Shown here one piece after another: positions 56,400 to 64,000 of a DNA stretch of 64,000 nt (positions are counted from its first letter, which is position 1; the number at the start of each line of letters is the position of its first letter). The stretch covers positions 1,178,001-1,242,000 of the forward strand of contig JUHI01000001.1 in assembly GCA_000799755.1 (NCBI GenBank), in the 5' to 3' direction. The position numbers were made by a program, and so were the translations under genes. The notes below the pieces were generated by a model, which did not search any database, was not told where the DNA came from, and saw nothing but the letters and a program-made list of their open reading frames with translations. This DNA is from Martinezella tropici. Its GTDB lineage: Bacteria > Pseudomonadota > Alphaproteobacteria > Rhizobiales > Rhizobiaceae.

Positions 56400-56459
56400 T
56401 TGAGCACAGAGTTTAACTTGCGATCAGTTCGCACGGCAGACCGGGCCCCAAATGCCTGA
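56400..56459 (+). CDS. Short leader ORF overlapping the MFS start
   Basis: TTG 56400 to TGA 56459 encodes 19 residues (MSTEFNLRSVRTADRAPNA) after an AAAAGGAG ribosome binding site. The stop overlaps the MFS start ATG 56452 in another frame. The MFS ATG has no clear ribosome binding site of its own, so translation may be coupled. It could also be the old start of the MFS gene, separated by a frameshift. Confidence 0.4.
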   Translation: MSTEFNLRSVRTADRAPNA

Positions 56460-57690
56460 AATCGATAAGGACGATTCTCCACCTAGGAACAAAGCGGAAG
56501 TTGCGTGGCTAACTTGGTTGCTTGGCAGTTACACGATGCTGGGCCCATTTTCGATTTCCACTTACATGCCGTTTTTCCCAATGCTGATGGTGAGCCTGGG
56601 AGTCACACAGCTCGAGCTGCAACAAACCCTTAGCGTCTATTTGGCCGGCTTCGGCTTTATGATGCTGCTACACGGACCGCTGTCGGACGCCTTCGGCCGC
56701 CGGCCGATCGTCCTCGCCGGTCTGGCGGTCTATCTGGTCGCTTCGATCGGGGGCGCTCTCTCGACCTCGTTGGCGCTCCTGATCTTGTTTCGGATGCTGC
56801 AGGGGCTTTCAGTCGGCGCTGGGAGCGTGGTCGGAAGAGCCGTCGTTCGTGATCGATTGGAAGGGCCAGAGGCGCAGCGATTGCTTTCGCACATCACCAT
56901 GATCTTCGGGCTGGCACCAGCTGCCGCCCCCGTCGTCGGAGGATGGCTGCACAATTGGTTTCCCTGGCAGTCGGTGTTCCTTTTCATGGCTGCGTTTAGC
57001 TTCGTTCAGCTCATTGCTAGTTACTTTTACTTACCGGAAACCCTGCAGCCGGCGAAGCGAGCTTCTATGCGGCCGACGCAGCTAGCGCGAAGCTATGGCT
57101 CCGTCCTCCGGTCTCGCTCCTTTTGGCTGCTTTCGCTTGCATTGAGTAGCAACTTCATTGGTTTCTTTCTCTATGTTTCGGCCGCGCCGCGCTTCGTCAT
57201 TGAGTATTTAGGCCTTAAGCAAAATCAGTTTGGATGGCTGTTCATTCCGGCGGTGTCTGGGGTAATATTCGGTGCATATCTCTCCGGCAAATTCGCTGGG
57301 CGGTTCTCTCCTAACAGAACCGTTGCCTTTGGGTTTCTCGTGATGATGGGAGGAGCTGCTCTAAACTTATCGTACAACGCTTTCTTCGCGCCGGTACTTC
57401 CCTGGGTCGTGCTGCCCATCATGATTTTCACGATTGGGATGTCTTTGGCCACGCCAAGCATCACCTTGTTGACCTTGGACCTATTCCCCAACAACAGAGG
57501 CATGGCCGCGTCTATGCAAGGTTTCATCCAAACTGTCGTCATGACTCTGGTCTCCGGCTTCGCCGCACCTCTGCTGGGCGGCTCTGGCATGAAGATGGCG
57601 CTTGGGATGCTCCTATCCCTGGTAGGAGGATATCTCGCTTGGGCTGCCTATCGAAGGTGCTCATCATTCTCAGGAGCCGGCGTTCTCTAA
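56452..57690 (+). CDS. Bcr/CflA-family multidrug efflux MFS transporter
   Basis: 412 residues with 12 predicted helices. ISTYMPFFPMLMVSLGVTQ is the drug:H+ antiporter start; the MFS loop motif is GPLSDAFGRRPIVLAG, and RMLQGLSVGAGSVVGRAVVRD is the motif-C region. Members export drugs such as bicyclomycin or chloramphenicol. Codon use is less GC-rich than the core genome, fitting acquired DNA. A MerR-type promoter lies upstream. Confidence 0.85.
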   Translation: MPEIDKDDSPPRNKAEVAWLTWLLGSYTMLGPFSISTYMPFFPMLMVSLGVTQLELQQTLSVYLAGFGFMMLLHGPLSDAFGRRPIVLAGLAVYLVASIGGALSTSLALLILFRMLQGLSVGAGSVVGRAVVRDRLEGPEAQRLLSHITMIFGLAPAAAPVVGGWLHNWFPWQSVFLFMAAFSFVQLIASYFYLPETLQPAKRASMRPTQLARSYGSVLRSRSFWLLSLALSSNFIGFFLYVSAAPRFVIEYLGLKQNQFGWLFIPAVSGVIFGAYLSGKFAGRFSPNRTVAFGFLVMMGGAALNLSYNAFFAPVLPWVVLPIMIFTIGMSLATPSITLLTLDLFPNNRGMAASMQGFIQTVVMTLVSGFAAPLLGGSGMKMALGMLLSLVGGYLAWAAYRRCSSFSGAGVL

Positions 57691-57808
57691 GCACGGCCGC
57701 GACGGTGAGCGAGCCAGTTCAACGTCTCTGCAAGATGCACCGGCTGAAGGCTCTTTCTGAGCCGGGGAAGGCTTGATGAACCGGGCCATCCGCCGCCGAC
57801 ATAGGTCC

Positions 57809-57840
57809 TTGACCCCGTACTATAGTCCAGAGCGTAAGCT
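57809..57840 (+). promoter_or_regulatory. mer-type operator-promoter 1 (20 bp spacer)
   Basis: TTGACC (57809-57814), spacer of 20 bp, TAAGCT (57835-57840). The left half-site CCCCGTA is close to the mer box CTCCGTA; the right half TCCAGAG is weaker. Same layout as the boxes at 59408 and 63890. It lies 28 bp upstream of the lipoprotein start. Confidence 0.65.
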
Positions 57841-57868
57841 ACGTTTTCGAACGAGGAGGAGCATAAAA

Positions 57869-58258
57869 ATGCGAAACGTAGTGATCCGCAGGATGCGGCC
57901 GGTCGTGTTCGCCGCGCTGGCAGCAATTCCGCTCATGGGCTGTAGCGAATCCGAGTCGGGACAGAGGTTCACGATGGTGGGCGAAGAGCGGGAAGTCCGA
58001 GGTAGTGTGACCGATGCGAAGCTTACCCTATGTGCGCCGACGCCTGACAAGCCGGGGACCTGCGAAGGCACATTAACTGTGCAACCAGCCGCCGGCGACA
58101 CGGGCCGGATCGCCGTTGAGGTGACCCGAAACGTGAAGCTGATGAAGGATGGTCAGTCGGTCTTTCTTCCGCAGCTCAAGGGTGCCCAGGCGATCATCAA
58201 GTACCGAGCGAGCAAAGAGGGGCCGAGTGTTGCCACGTCCGTGGTCGCCAGCTCGTGA
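57869..58258 (+). CDS. Lipoprotein of the mer-type regulon
   Basis: 129 residues. Lipobox LMGC near residue 20. The mature part has CAPTPDKPGTC, a possible disulfide or metal pair, and no recognised domain. GAGGAGGAG precedes ATG 57869, which is close to mer-type promoter 1. The GTG start of the next gene overlaps its stop codon (GTGA). An envelope role in metal handling is inferred. Confidence 0.7.
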   Translation: MRNVVIRRMRPVVFAALAAIPLMGCSESESGQRFTMVGEEREVRGSVTDAKLTLCAPTPDKPGTCEGTLTVQPAAGDTGRIAVEVTRNVKLMKDGQSVFLPQLKGAQAIIKYRASKEGPSVATSVVASS

Positions 58259-59182
58259 TTTTTCCGAGCCCACGCGAAAAGCCCTGCAGAGCGATTTCCA
58301 TACTTCTGGGGGGCGCTGTGCTCGTTTATGCCTCGGAGGCAGCCGCCCAGGATCAAACTGTGGCGACGGTAGAAGCTCAGGTTGCTACTGAAAGCGCAGA
58401 AGGGTCAGCTGCGCGTTCCGCTTAACCGACCGGCCGTGAGCGCGCGGACTTCACTTTTCGTCACTGAACCTCGTGCAGCCGGACCCGTGCAGCGCAAGGC
58501 AAGGGATCGCGGCATCAACGTCGTCCTGTCGCCGTTCAACGGCCGCGTGCTCTACGAACAGGCGCTTGTGAACGGCAGTGGAATCCAGACCGGCGAGCTT
58601 GGCAACGACAATGATGGCTTTCTTCTCGAGGGTCGGTTCGTGTGGTTTGCAACTGGCGAATGGCCCCTGCCGCTTCCCGCGCAGACAGATTTGCAGAATT
58701 CGCCTTGGAGCACATTTTTCAAAGTCGGTTGGGCTTCGAGCAAGTTCGAGAAAGGTCTGAGCGAAGCGTCGACGTCGCAGGTAAGGGAAATCACCTGGAA
58801 CGTGGGCCAAGCGGTCGTAGGAAAGGGCTTTTACGCCTATTGGCAATACAGCAGGGCTTTCGCAGAGAGCGAACAGAATTTCGACTCGCAGTCTTTCTCG
58901 ATCACGTCGGGCTACGCCTTCCCGATTGGTCGGTATCTGACCGTCAGCGAATCGGCCCCTCGCGCCATCCGGAGTAGTTGGGTCGAGCCAAAGCTTCAAT
59001 TCGAAATGCTTCGTTATGAGGATGCGGTGCTTTCATGCCAATCGGACCGCAAAATATATAGCTACGGCGTCAACTATTATCCCGTTGGCACACCCAGTAT
59101 CCGCCTGATGGTTGACCACGAAGTGGCTGTCCGCCCACGACGCAATGAGACTCTGCTCGTCTCACTTCACTACATGTTTTGA
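58255..59182 (+). pseudogene. Outer-membrane beta-barrel protein split by a frameshift
   Basis: From GTG 58255 the first frame encodes a signal peptide (ISILLGGAVLVYASEAAAQD) and stops at 58425. The next frame, open from about 58382 to 59182, encodes a beta-rich domain ending in ETLLVSLHYMF, a typical outer-membrane barrel terminus with a final Phe. One +1 shift within 58382-58425 would join them into a protein of about 300 residues resembling porins (YGVNYYPVGTPSIRLMV). It may be a decayed gene or a sequencing error. Confidence 0.6.
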
Positions 59183-59407
59183 GTTGGCCCAAATCAACTC
59201 GCGTTCAAGGAGCGTTGAGTGGTTCACGCCGGGCTCAGCGTTGGCCGATCGCCACTAGGCATTCCTCGGCGCAGGGCATGCCGCCGCTGCTCCAAGGAAT
59301 ACCGGAAGATACCGAACGCCTTGAATTTACCTTCGATGCGATGAAATCGCGGATAGCGAACTGGCCAGGCCCTGTCGCAAGAGCGAGGTGCAAATCTTCA
59401 AAACGGC

Positions 59408-59439
59408 TTGACTCCGTAGTATGGTACGGGCCGTAGAGT
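59408..59439 (+). promoter_or_regulatory. mer-type operator-promoter 2 (20 bp spacer)
   Basis: TTGACT (59408-59413), 20 bp, TAGAGT (59434-59439), with the dyad CCGTA-GTATGG-TACGG. It precedes the ABC exporter operon by 60 bp. The half-sites are those of mercury MerR operators, as recalled for Tn501/Tn21 (CTCCGTA/TACGGAG), whose spacer is 19 bp. Confidence 0.8.
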
Positions 59440-59498
59440 GCTCAATGAGTTGATTGTCCGCGCTTACTGCGGAGCGCGCACCCGACCCGGAGCTAACG

Positions 59499-60722
59499 AT
59501 GAGTGCAGTCTCAAGGGGCTTACGCAATCCGTTTCGCACGCGCGTCCGCACCGCGGTCGTGGTGCTGCTGCTCGCCATCATCATCGGCCTGTTTGCCGTG
59601 ATGGTTCAGGGCGCGCTGGCCACGCAGCAGCGGCTGGAGAGCCTGCAGGCCAACGTTCGAACCGTCATCGAGCTTCGCGAAGCTGGCGCCTTCGGCACCG
59701 GTGGCTTTGGTGCGGACGCGCCCGCAGGTTCGGCCGAAATGGGTCGTGAGCAGGGTACGGAGTATTTCTCGCTCCGAACCCTAGAACGAATTGGAGGGAT
59801 CCCTCACGCAGATCACATCGCAAAGATCGAGGAATACGTTATGGAGCCTCAGATAGATCCTTCGGTGCCGAACGCTTATGCTATGCTCATTGGTTTGAGG
59901 CTTGGCACTCCGCTGCGGGCGATCGGCGAGGTCGATTACGAGAATGCCCGTATCGTCGCGGGTCGCAACCTTGGTGCACAGGATCGAGACCAGGACGTCG
60001 CCGTTGTCGGCAGGCATTACGCGCGCGAGCGCTTGGGCATCGTCGCGCCGGCCACCGATGCCGTATTGTCCGGTAAGACGATCAACATTGGTGGCAGGCC
60101 GCTCCAGGTGGTCGGCATCTACAGCACCGATAATGATTTCGGTGACAACCACGTCTTCATTCCAATCGAGACCTTTCGCCGGGTTCTCCATCCAGGAGAC
60201 AAGCTGTCGAAGATCTGGGTCACCGCGGATTCGATAGCTAACGTTGAAGCCATCAGGAACGAACTGCAGCAGATTCCTGGTGTCGACGCGGTCACCGCGG
60301 CCGAGCAGGTAGCGTCGGCAAGAGCGACCTTGGGTAGCATCGCCGCGGCTACCCTCTACGGATCACTTCTCCTGTTTGCCCTCGGTGGTGTGCTCGTGGT
60401 CTTTATCATGGTCCTCACGACCAGGGAGCGTATCAAGGAAATCGGCACGTTGAAGGCGATCGGCGCGCCAAACTATGAAGTCGTGAAGCAGTTCCTCGCC
60501 GAAATCGTCGCTTTAACTGGGCTGGCTGCGGTTGGCGCCGTCGTGATAGCGGTCCTCTTTGCTAAAATCCTGCAGACGACACTGAGCGTCGACGTTCAAA
60601 TCGATGGCGAGACCTTCCTACTTATCGTGCTTGGTGGGCTTACCTTCGCGGCCATCGGCAGTTGCTATCCAATTCTTAAGGGCATCCGCCTGAGTCCAAT
60701 CCAAGCCATGAGAAACACGTGA
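59499..60722 (+). CDS. FtsX/MacB-family ABC permease 1
   Basis: 407 residues. One helix near residues 17-37 (TAVVVLLLAIIIGLFAVMV), a periplasmic MacB_PCD-like domain of about 240 residues, then three helices with the FtsX motif RIKEIGTLKAIGAPNYEVVKQFLAE. First gene of the ABC-merR operon. GGAG lies 6 bases before ATG 59499. Such permeases work without a pore and act on lipid or protein substrates in the envelope. Confidence 0.9.
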   Translation: MSAVSRGLRNPFRTRVRTAVVVLLLAIIIGLFAVMVQGALATQQRLESLQANVRTVIELREAGAFGTGGFGADAPAGSAEMGREQGTEYFSLRTLERIGGIPHADHIAKIEEYVMEPQIDPSVPNAYAMLIGLRLGTPLRAIGEVDYENARIVAGRNLGAQDRDQDVAVVGRHYARERLGIVAPATDAVLSGKTINIGGRPLQVVGIYSTDNDFGDNHVFIPIETFRRVLHPGDKLSKIWVTADSIANVEAIRNELQQIPGVDAVTAAEQVASARATLGSIAAATLYGSLLLFALGGVLVVFIMVLTTRERIKEIGTLKAIGAPNYEVVKQFLAEIVALTGLAAVGAVVIAVLFAKILQTTLSVDVQIDGETFLLIVLGGLTFAAIGSCYPILKGIRLSPIQAMRNT

Positions 60723-60732
60723 GGAGCGCTCG

Positions 60733-61995
60733 ATGGGTATGATCGTTCTCGGTCTTCGCAATCTTCTACGCAGCAAATCCAGGCTGGTTCTGATCGCCCT
60801 CCTAATTGGTGCGCCCTTTTTCCTGCTCTTGGCGATGCAATCGATCGGACAGGCCGTCGACCAGCAAACCGCCGAAATGAACAGGAACGTGAACACGGTC
60901 CTGCAACTTCGGGCCCGAGGCTCCATGGGCCACGTCAACATGAGCAACCAGGATCGTCTCCTGCCCGACGGCGTGGTGGAGAAGGTCCGCGGGATCGAGC
61001 ATGTCACCCAGGTTGAGCCTTACCTTTTGGCCATGTCGCCCACCACGCTGCCGAATTTCGCGATGCATGTCGGGCTCGCGCCGATGGCTGTAAAGCGTCT
61101 TGAATCGCACGGCGAGTCCGGTAATCCGCGGGTCATCGCCGGACGGGATTTCACTTCGGAGGACGCCGGGCAGGATGTGGCGATCATTGGCCAGGGCTAT
61201 GCCGAATGGGCCGGGATCAAGCCCGAGGACATGGGCAAGGCGACGTTCACGGTCGATCCCACGCTCACGCACCCGGTGATCTACGGCATCCGACGGCCTA
61301 AACGCGAACTTCGGGTCATCGGGATGTACGCCAGCGGTTATGTCTTCGGCGATCTCCAACTGTTCATGCCGATTGACACGTTTCGTTCGATCTACGGCGT
61401 CGACCACGGCTTTTCTTGGGTCTTCGCTCAAGCCGACTCGGTCGAGAACGTTGCAGCTATCGCCCAGCGTCTCCAGGAGACCGTCGGTGACGTGGCCGAC
61501 ATCCTTGCGCCGAAAAGCGCAGCCGTTTTTACAGCGACGACAAGCCGGTCCGTCATTCAGCTCGCTAGTGCCGGTAGCGTTGTCGCATTCATCCTCATGA
61601 TCGTCGTGGTGTTCTTCGTCTTGCTAATGCAGGTGCGAGAGCGGGCACGAGAGATTGGCACTCTGAAGGCCATCGGCGCGAGCAACGGGGGCGTCACGAT
61701 CCAGTTTCTTACCGAGGCTCTCGCATTCACGCTGCTTGGTGGCGTACTCGGCCTCCTGATTTTCCGGCTCTTCGGTAAAGCGGTCACAGGGCAGTTTTTT
61801 GCACTCGGCATCGGCCCATTCCTGCCGAGCCAATACAAGCCACTGTTCGAGAGCCTTACCGTCAGTAGTAATGTGTCCGGTTCGGTTCTTCTTCTGGTCG
61901 TGGTGGTTGCCGTGCTTGCCGCCCTCATCGGCAGTGCCTACGGCGTGTGGCAGGCCATCAAACTCTCTCCGCTGGAGGCGATGAAAGATGAATAG
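60733..61995 (+). CDS. FtsX/MacB-family ABC permease 2
   Basis: 420 residues with the same layout as permease 1: helix near residues 16-36, periplasmic domain, then REIGTLKAIGASNGGVTIQFLTEAL and further helices. The two permeases form a heterodimer candidate. The gap to permease 1 is 10 bp and the stop overlaps the ATPase start by 8 bp. Only modestly similar to permease 1. Confidence 0.9.
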   Translation: MGMIVLGLRNLLRSKSRLVLIALLIGAPFFLLLAMQSIGQAVDQQTAEMNRNVNTVLQLRARGSMGHVNMSNQDRLLPDGVVEKVRGIEHVTQVEPYLLAMSPTTLPNFAMHVGLAPMAVKRLESHGESGNPRVIAGRDFTSEDAGQDVAIIGQGYAEWAGIKPEDMGKATFTVDPTLTHPVIYGIRRPKRELRVIGMYASGYVFGDLQLFMPIDTFRSIYGVDHGFSWVFAQADSVENVAAIAQRLQETVGDVADILAPKSAAVFTATTSRSVIQLASAGSVVAFILMIVVVFFVLLMQVRERAREIGTLKAIGASNGGVTIQFLTEALAFTLLGGVLGLLIFRLFGKAVTGQFFALGIGPFLPSQYKPLFESLTVSSNVSGSVLLLVVVVAVLAALIGSAYGVWQAIKLSPLEAMKDE

Positions 61996-62704
61996 CAAAA
62001 AAGCATTGATAGAGCTTCGCGGCGTCTCGAAATCCTATCGCAAGGGGGGAGAGACGATCTACGCCGCCGCCGGTTTAGACCTCACGGTCCAGGAAACGGG
62101 TATGGTCGCAATCGTCGGCCCGAGCGGGAGTGGCAAGTCCACGCTCCTGCACATACTCGGCGCAATGGACCGGCCCACAAGCGGCGAGATTGTCGTCGCG
62201 GGGCAGTCAGTTAACCAGCTCTCTCAACGCGACCTTACGCGCTTTCGTCGGCAGACGGTTGGGTTCGTCTTCCAGACCTTCAATCTGATTCCTAACCTAA
62301 CGGCGCTGGAGAATGTCGCCCTACCGATGGAGTTCAACGGTGTGCCGAAAGCCACGCGGCTTGCGCGGGCGAAATCCCTACTTGAGCGGTTTCAACTCGG
62401 GCCTCGGCTAAAGCATCGTCCGCGCGAGCTCAGTGGCGGCGAGATGCAGCGTGTCGCGATCGCCCGCGCCGTCGCCAATGAGCCTCGCCTGGTCTTGGCC
62501 GATGAGCCGACCGGCAATCTCGACTCGCGCTCGGGGCAGATCATCTACGAAGTCCTGCGAGAGATATCGCGTGAGCGCACCGTGATCGTCGTTACCCATG
62601 CAGAGGATCTGGCCAAGCTAGCCGATCATGTCATCCATATCCGAGACGGAAGGCTCGTGGATGCTGAGGGGTCGCCAACACAGTTGACGCCTCTTGCCCA
62701 ATGA
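61988..62704 (+). CDS. ABC transporter ATPase (MacB/LolD type)
   Basis: 238 residues. Walker [10 protein letters not shown] (44-52), Q-loop [16 protein letters not shown], signature LSGGEMQRV (148-156), Walker [17 protein letters not shown] and H-loop VVTHAEDLA. LolD/MacB-type ATPase for the two FtsX-like permeases. No membrane fusion protein gene is present in the operon. Confidence 0.95.
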   Translation: MNSKKALIELRGVSKSYRKGGETIYAAAGLDLTVQETGMVAIVGPSGSGKSTLLHILGAMDRPTSGEIVVAGQSVNQLSQRDLTRFRRQTVGFVFQTFNLIPNLTALENVALPMEFNGVPKATRLARAKSLLERFQLGPRLKHRPRELSGGEMQRVAIARAVANEPRLVLADEPTGNLDSRSGQIIYEVLREISRERTVIVVTHAEDLAKLADHVIHIRDGRLVDAEGSPTQLTPLAQ

Positions 62705-62761
62705 TCCCTCCCCAGAGGGCTGTACTCTGTACGGCGCTCACAGCCAATGGACAGATAAAAT

Positions 62762-63217
62762 ATGCAAGCATTGACGATCAGCAAGGCCGCCCAAGAGGCG
62801 GGTGTCGGTGTCGAAACGATCCGCTTCTACGAGCGGCGCGGATTGATCGAGCAGCCGGAGAAACCGGGATACGCCGGATATCGGCACTATTCTGCCGAGA
62901 CAGTGCGGCGGATCAGATTCATCCGAAAGGCACAGCAGATCGGCTTCTCGCTCCGCGAGATCCAAGATCTGCTTTGGCTTCGGGCCGATCCTGCGGCCGA
63001 TTGCAGCGACGTGCGCCAGAAGGCGGCGTTGAAGATCGACGAGGTCGACGAGAAAATCATGGAGCTCAAGAAGATCCGCAAGGCGCTAGAGAAAGTGATT
63101 GCGGACTGCCCTGGCCGGGGGGCGCTGAAGGGGTGCACCATTCTGGAGGCGCTTCAGGACGGGGAGCGGCTTGAAAACCAAATATCCTCTACCCGAACAC
63201 GAAGGAAGATCAAATGA
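62762..63217 (+). CDS. merR: MerR-family metalloregulator (mercury-type Cys triad)
   Basis: 151 residues. Winged helix ISKAAQEAGVGVETIRFYERRGLI and a coiled-coil dimer helix. Cysteines C81, C116 and C125 have the 35- and 9-residue spacing of Hg-binding C82, C117 and C126 in Tn501 MerR, unlike the 35/7 of CadR/PbrR. The gene is co-transcribed with the ABC genes and overlaps the HMA gene (ATGA). It likely controls the three mer-type promoters. Confidence 0.85.
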   Translation: MQALTISKAAQEAGVGVETIRFYERRGLIEQPEKPGYAGYRHYSAETVRRIRFIRKAQQIGFSLREIQDLLWLRADPAADCSDVRQKAALKIDEVDEKIMELKKIRKALEKVIADCPGRGALKGCTILEALQDGERLENQISSTRTRRKIK

Positions 63218-63432
63218 AATCGGTCACGCTAAAGATCGAAGGTATGCACTGCAACGGCTGCGCACAGAACATCAAGGCCCTCGTGAGTTCTGAGGCGGGC
63301 GTACGCGGCGCCGATGTTTCCTTCAAAGACGGCCAGGCGCGTATTCTCTTCGATCCGCAAACCGTCAGGGAAGATCTCCTTGTCGAAGTGATCAAGAAGG
63401 CAGGCTACCAAGTTCCGGCTCAGGATCAGTGA
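63214..63432 (+). CDS. Cytosolic heavy-metal-associated (HMA) protein
   Basis: 72 residues. One HMA fold with GMHCNGC (Cys13, Cys16), VSSEAGVRGADVSF and AGYQVP. There is no signal peptide, so it resembles copper chaperone CopZ or a cytosolic MerP relative. GAAGGAAGA precedes the ATG. The stop overlaps a GTG start of the next gene by GTGA. Confidence 0.9.
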   Translation: MKSVTLKIEGMHCNGCAQNIKALVSSEAGVRGADVSFKDGQARILFDPQTVREDLLVEVIKKAGYQVPAQDQ

Positions 63433-63918
63433 CCGAGCTGGGGGCTTTTGAACTCGCAATCGGACTCTTATACATTTTCCGCCGCGCTGGATCGCTGAAG
63501 ATTTCACTTGGGCCCGGCCGCGGCGGCCTGTCCGGGTCGCGTGGTTCGGTCGCCTTGGGTCTGTTCTTTGGTCTCAACATTCCAGCGTGCGCTGCGCTGC
63601 TGATATTTGCCTTGTTGGGTATGGCTGCAGCAGGCGGCGTGAGCGGTGCAAGCCTTTCGGCTGGCTTTGTTTCGTTGGGTCTTTTCGGGTTCGCCTTGTC
63701 GTTGCCGAGGGCAGCGGTCCTCATCCCGTCTGCGCGGCGCGCGCTGGATTGGCTCTGCATTATCGCGACTACTACCGCTCTGGACCGGTTTACTGCTCGT
63801 CGCCCTTGGCCTCTGGTCGATCGGCTTCGGCTTATTCACCGAGATCAAGGCGCAGCTCGTAGCCGGGCAGAATACGCACCAATGCCCGCTTGACTCCGTA
63901 GGTTGGTACGGAGCGTAG
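63429..63918 (+). pseudogene. CcdA/DsbD-like membrane protein, frameshifted and truncated
   Basis: GTG 63429 opens a frame with SVALGLFFGLNIPACAALLIFALLGMAA, then GFVSLGLFGFALSLP, and RRALDWL. After about 63750 the continuation SRLLPLWTGLLLVALGLWSIGFGLFTEI lies in the next frame and ends at TAG 63918. Both halves match CcdA-like helices around the second redox Cys. The expected first helix pair with its own Cys is absent, suggesting an additional deletion. CcdA-type genes next to HMA and MerR genes occur in mer loci. Confidence 0.6.
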
Positions 63919-63921
63919 ACT
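63890..63921 (+). promoter_or_regulatory. mer-type operator-promoter 3 (20 bp spacer)
   Basis: TTGACT (63890-63895), 20 bp, TAGACT (63916-63921). The dyad CTCCGTA-GGTTGG-TACGGAG is a perfect 7+7 bp repeat and the best match to the mercury MerR operator. It overlaps the end of the CcdA-like frame and lies 59 bp before the gene at 63980. Confidence 0.8.
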
Positions 63922-63979
63922 CGGCTCAATCGGATAATGCCGGCAGTTCGCTGGCGAACGTAGGACCGGAGGTCAGGGC

Positions 63980-64000
63980 ATGAACACGGCTACAGCGATT
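63980..64000 (+). CDS. N-terminus of an unidentified gene behind mer-type promoter 3
   Basis: ATG 63980 after CCGGAGGTCAGGGC begins a frame reading MNTATAI up to the window edge. Its position behind the strongest mer-type operator suggests a mercury-responsive function, for example a mercuric reductase or transporter, but the sequence is too short to say. Confidence 0.4.

Noticed and set aside
59183..59407. Possible small gene between the barrel gene and the ABC operon
   Set aside because: Frames on both strands have no ribosome binding site or family match; the region ends in the mer-type promoter.

Overview
The window looks like chromosomal DNA of a Rhizobium-type alphaproteobacterium (Rhizobiaceae). 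It is GC-rich and carries a Sinorhizobium/Agrobacterium-type phospholipid N-methyltransferase (pmtA), choline sulfate genes (choX-betC with its LysR regulator), an imelysin/di-heme iron operon with an Irr-like box, and three RIME1-like intergenic repeats. No rRNA, tRNA or CRISPR array was seen. All calls were made by reading sequence and motifs; no database search was run.

Positions 1-53784 are core genome, mostly housekeeping and metabolic genes in short operons. 1-6.6 kb: spermidine-synthase-like protein; an ArsR-SRPBCC-GFA operon; VOC protein and MFS exporter divergent from a LysR gene; a LysR/SDR divergent pair. 6.7-12.3 kb: coaBC, a class II amidotransferase, a small-ORF/structured-RNA locus, otsB and otsA. 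12.3-17.7 kb: choline sulfate uptake and hydrolysis, a molybdopterin-binding protein, trmO with an orphan metal-type binding protein. 18-29.5 kb: XRE regulator, prfC, dut, an AsnC/EamA pair, two LysE exporters, cysK and comM. 29.6-45.5 kb: gshB, yraN, rsmI, dnaN, pmtA, pyrF, an NDUFA9-like protein, uppP, queG, an RlpA-like protein and an RsmB-type methyltransferase. 45.7-50.9 kb: a four-gene iron operon (imelysin, di-heme protein, second imelysin, DUF1513). 51-53.8 kb: thioesterase, MTA/SAH-nucleosidase-like protein and guaA.

From 53785 to the window end lies an integrated element. It begins at the 3' end of guaA, a known integration target, with repeated TGACGGTACTTT boxes, a P4-type tyrosine integrase and an AlpA-like regulator. 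It carries an arsC remnant, a Bcr/CflA exporter, and then a metal-responsive block. The other end of the element is not in the window.

The most interesting part is 57.8-64 kb. A MerR protein with the three-cysteine spacing of mercury MerR (C81, C116, C125) is encoded behind a two-permease plus ATPase FtsX/MacB-like ABC exporter and in front of a cytosolic heavy-metal-binding protein and a damaged CcdA-like gene. Three promoters in the block share one layout: a TTGAC box, a mer-operator-like dyad and a 20 bp spacer. They precede a lipoprotein and a frameshifted outer-membrane barrel, the ABC operon, and a gene cut by the window edge. I infer a mercury-type regulon that controls an envelope ABC exporter. 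Two of its genes appear broken, so the locus may be partly decayed.
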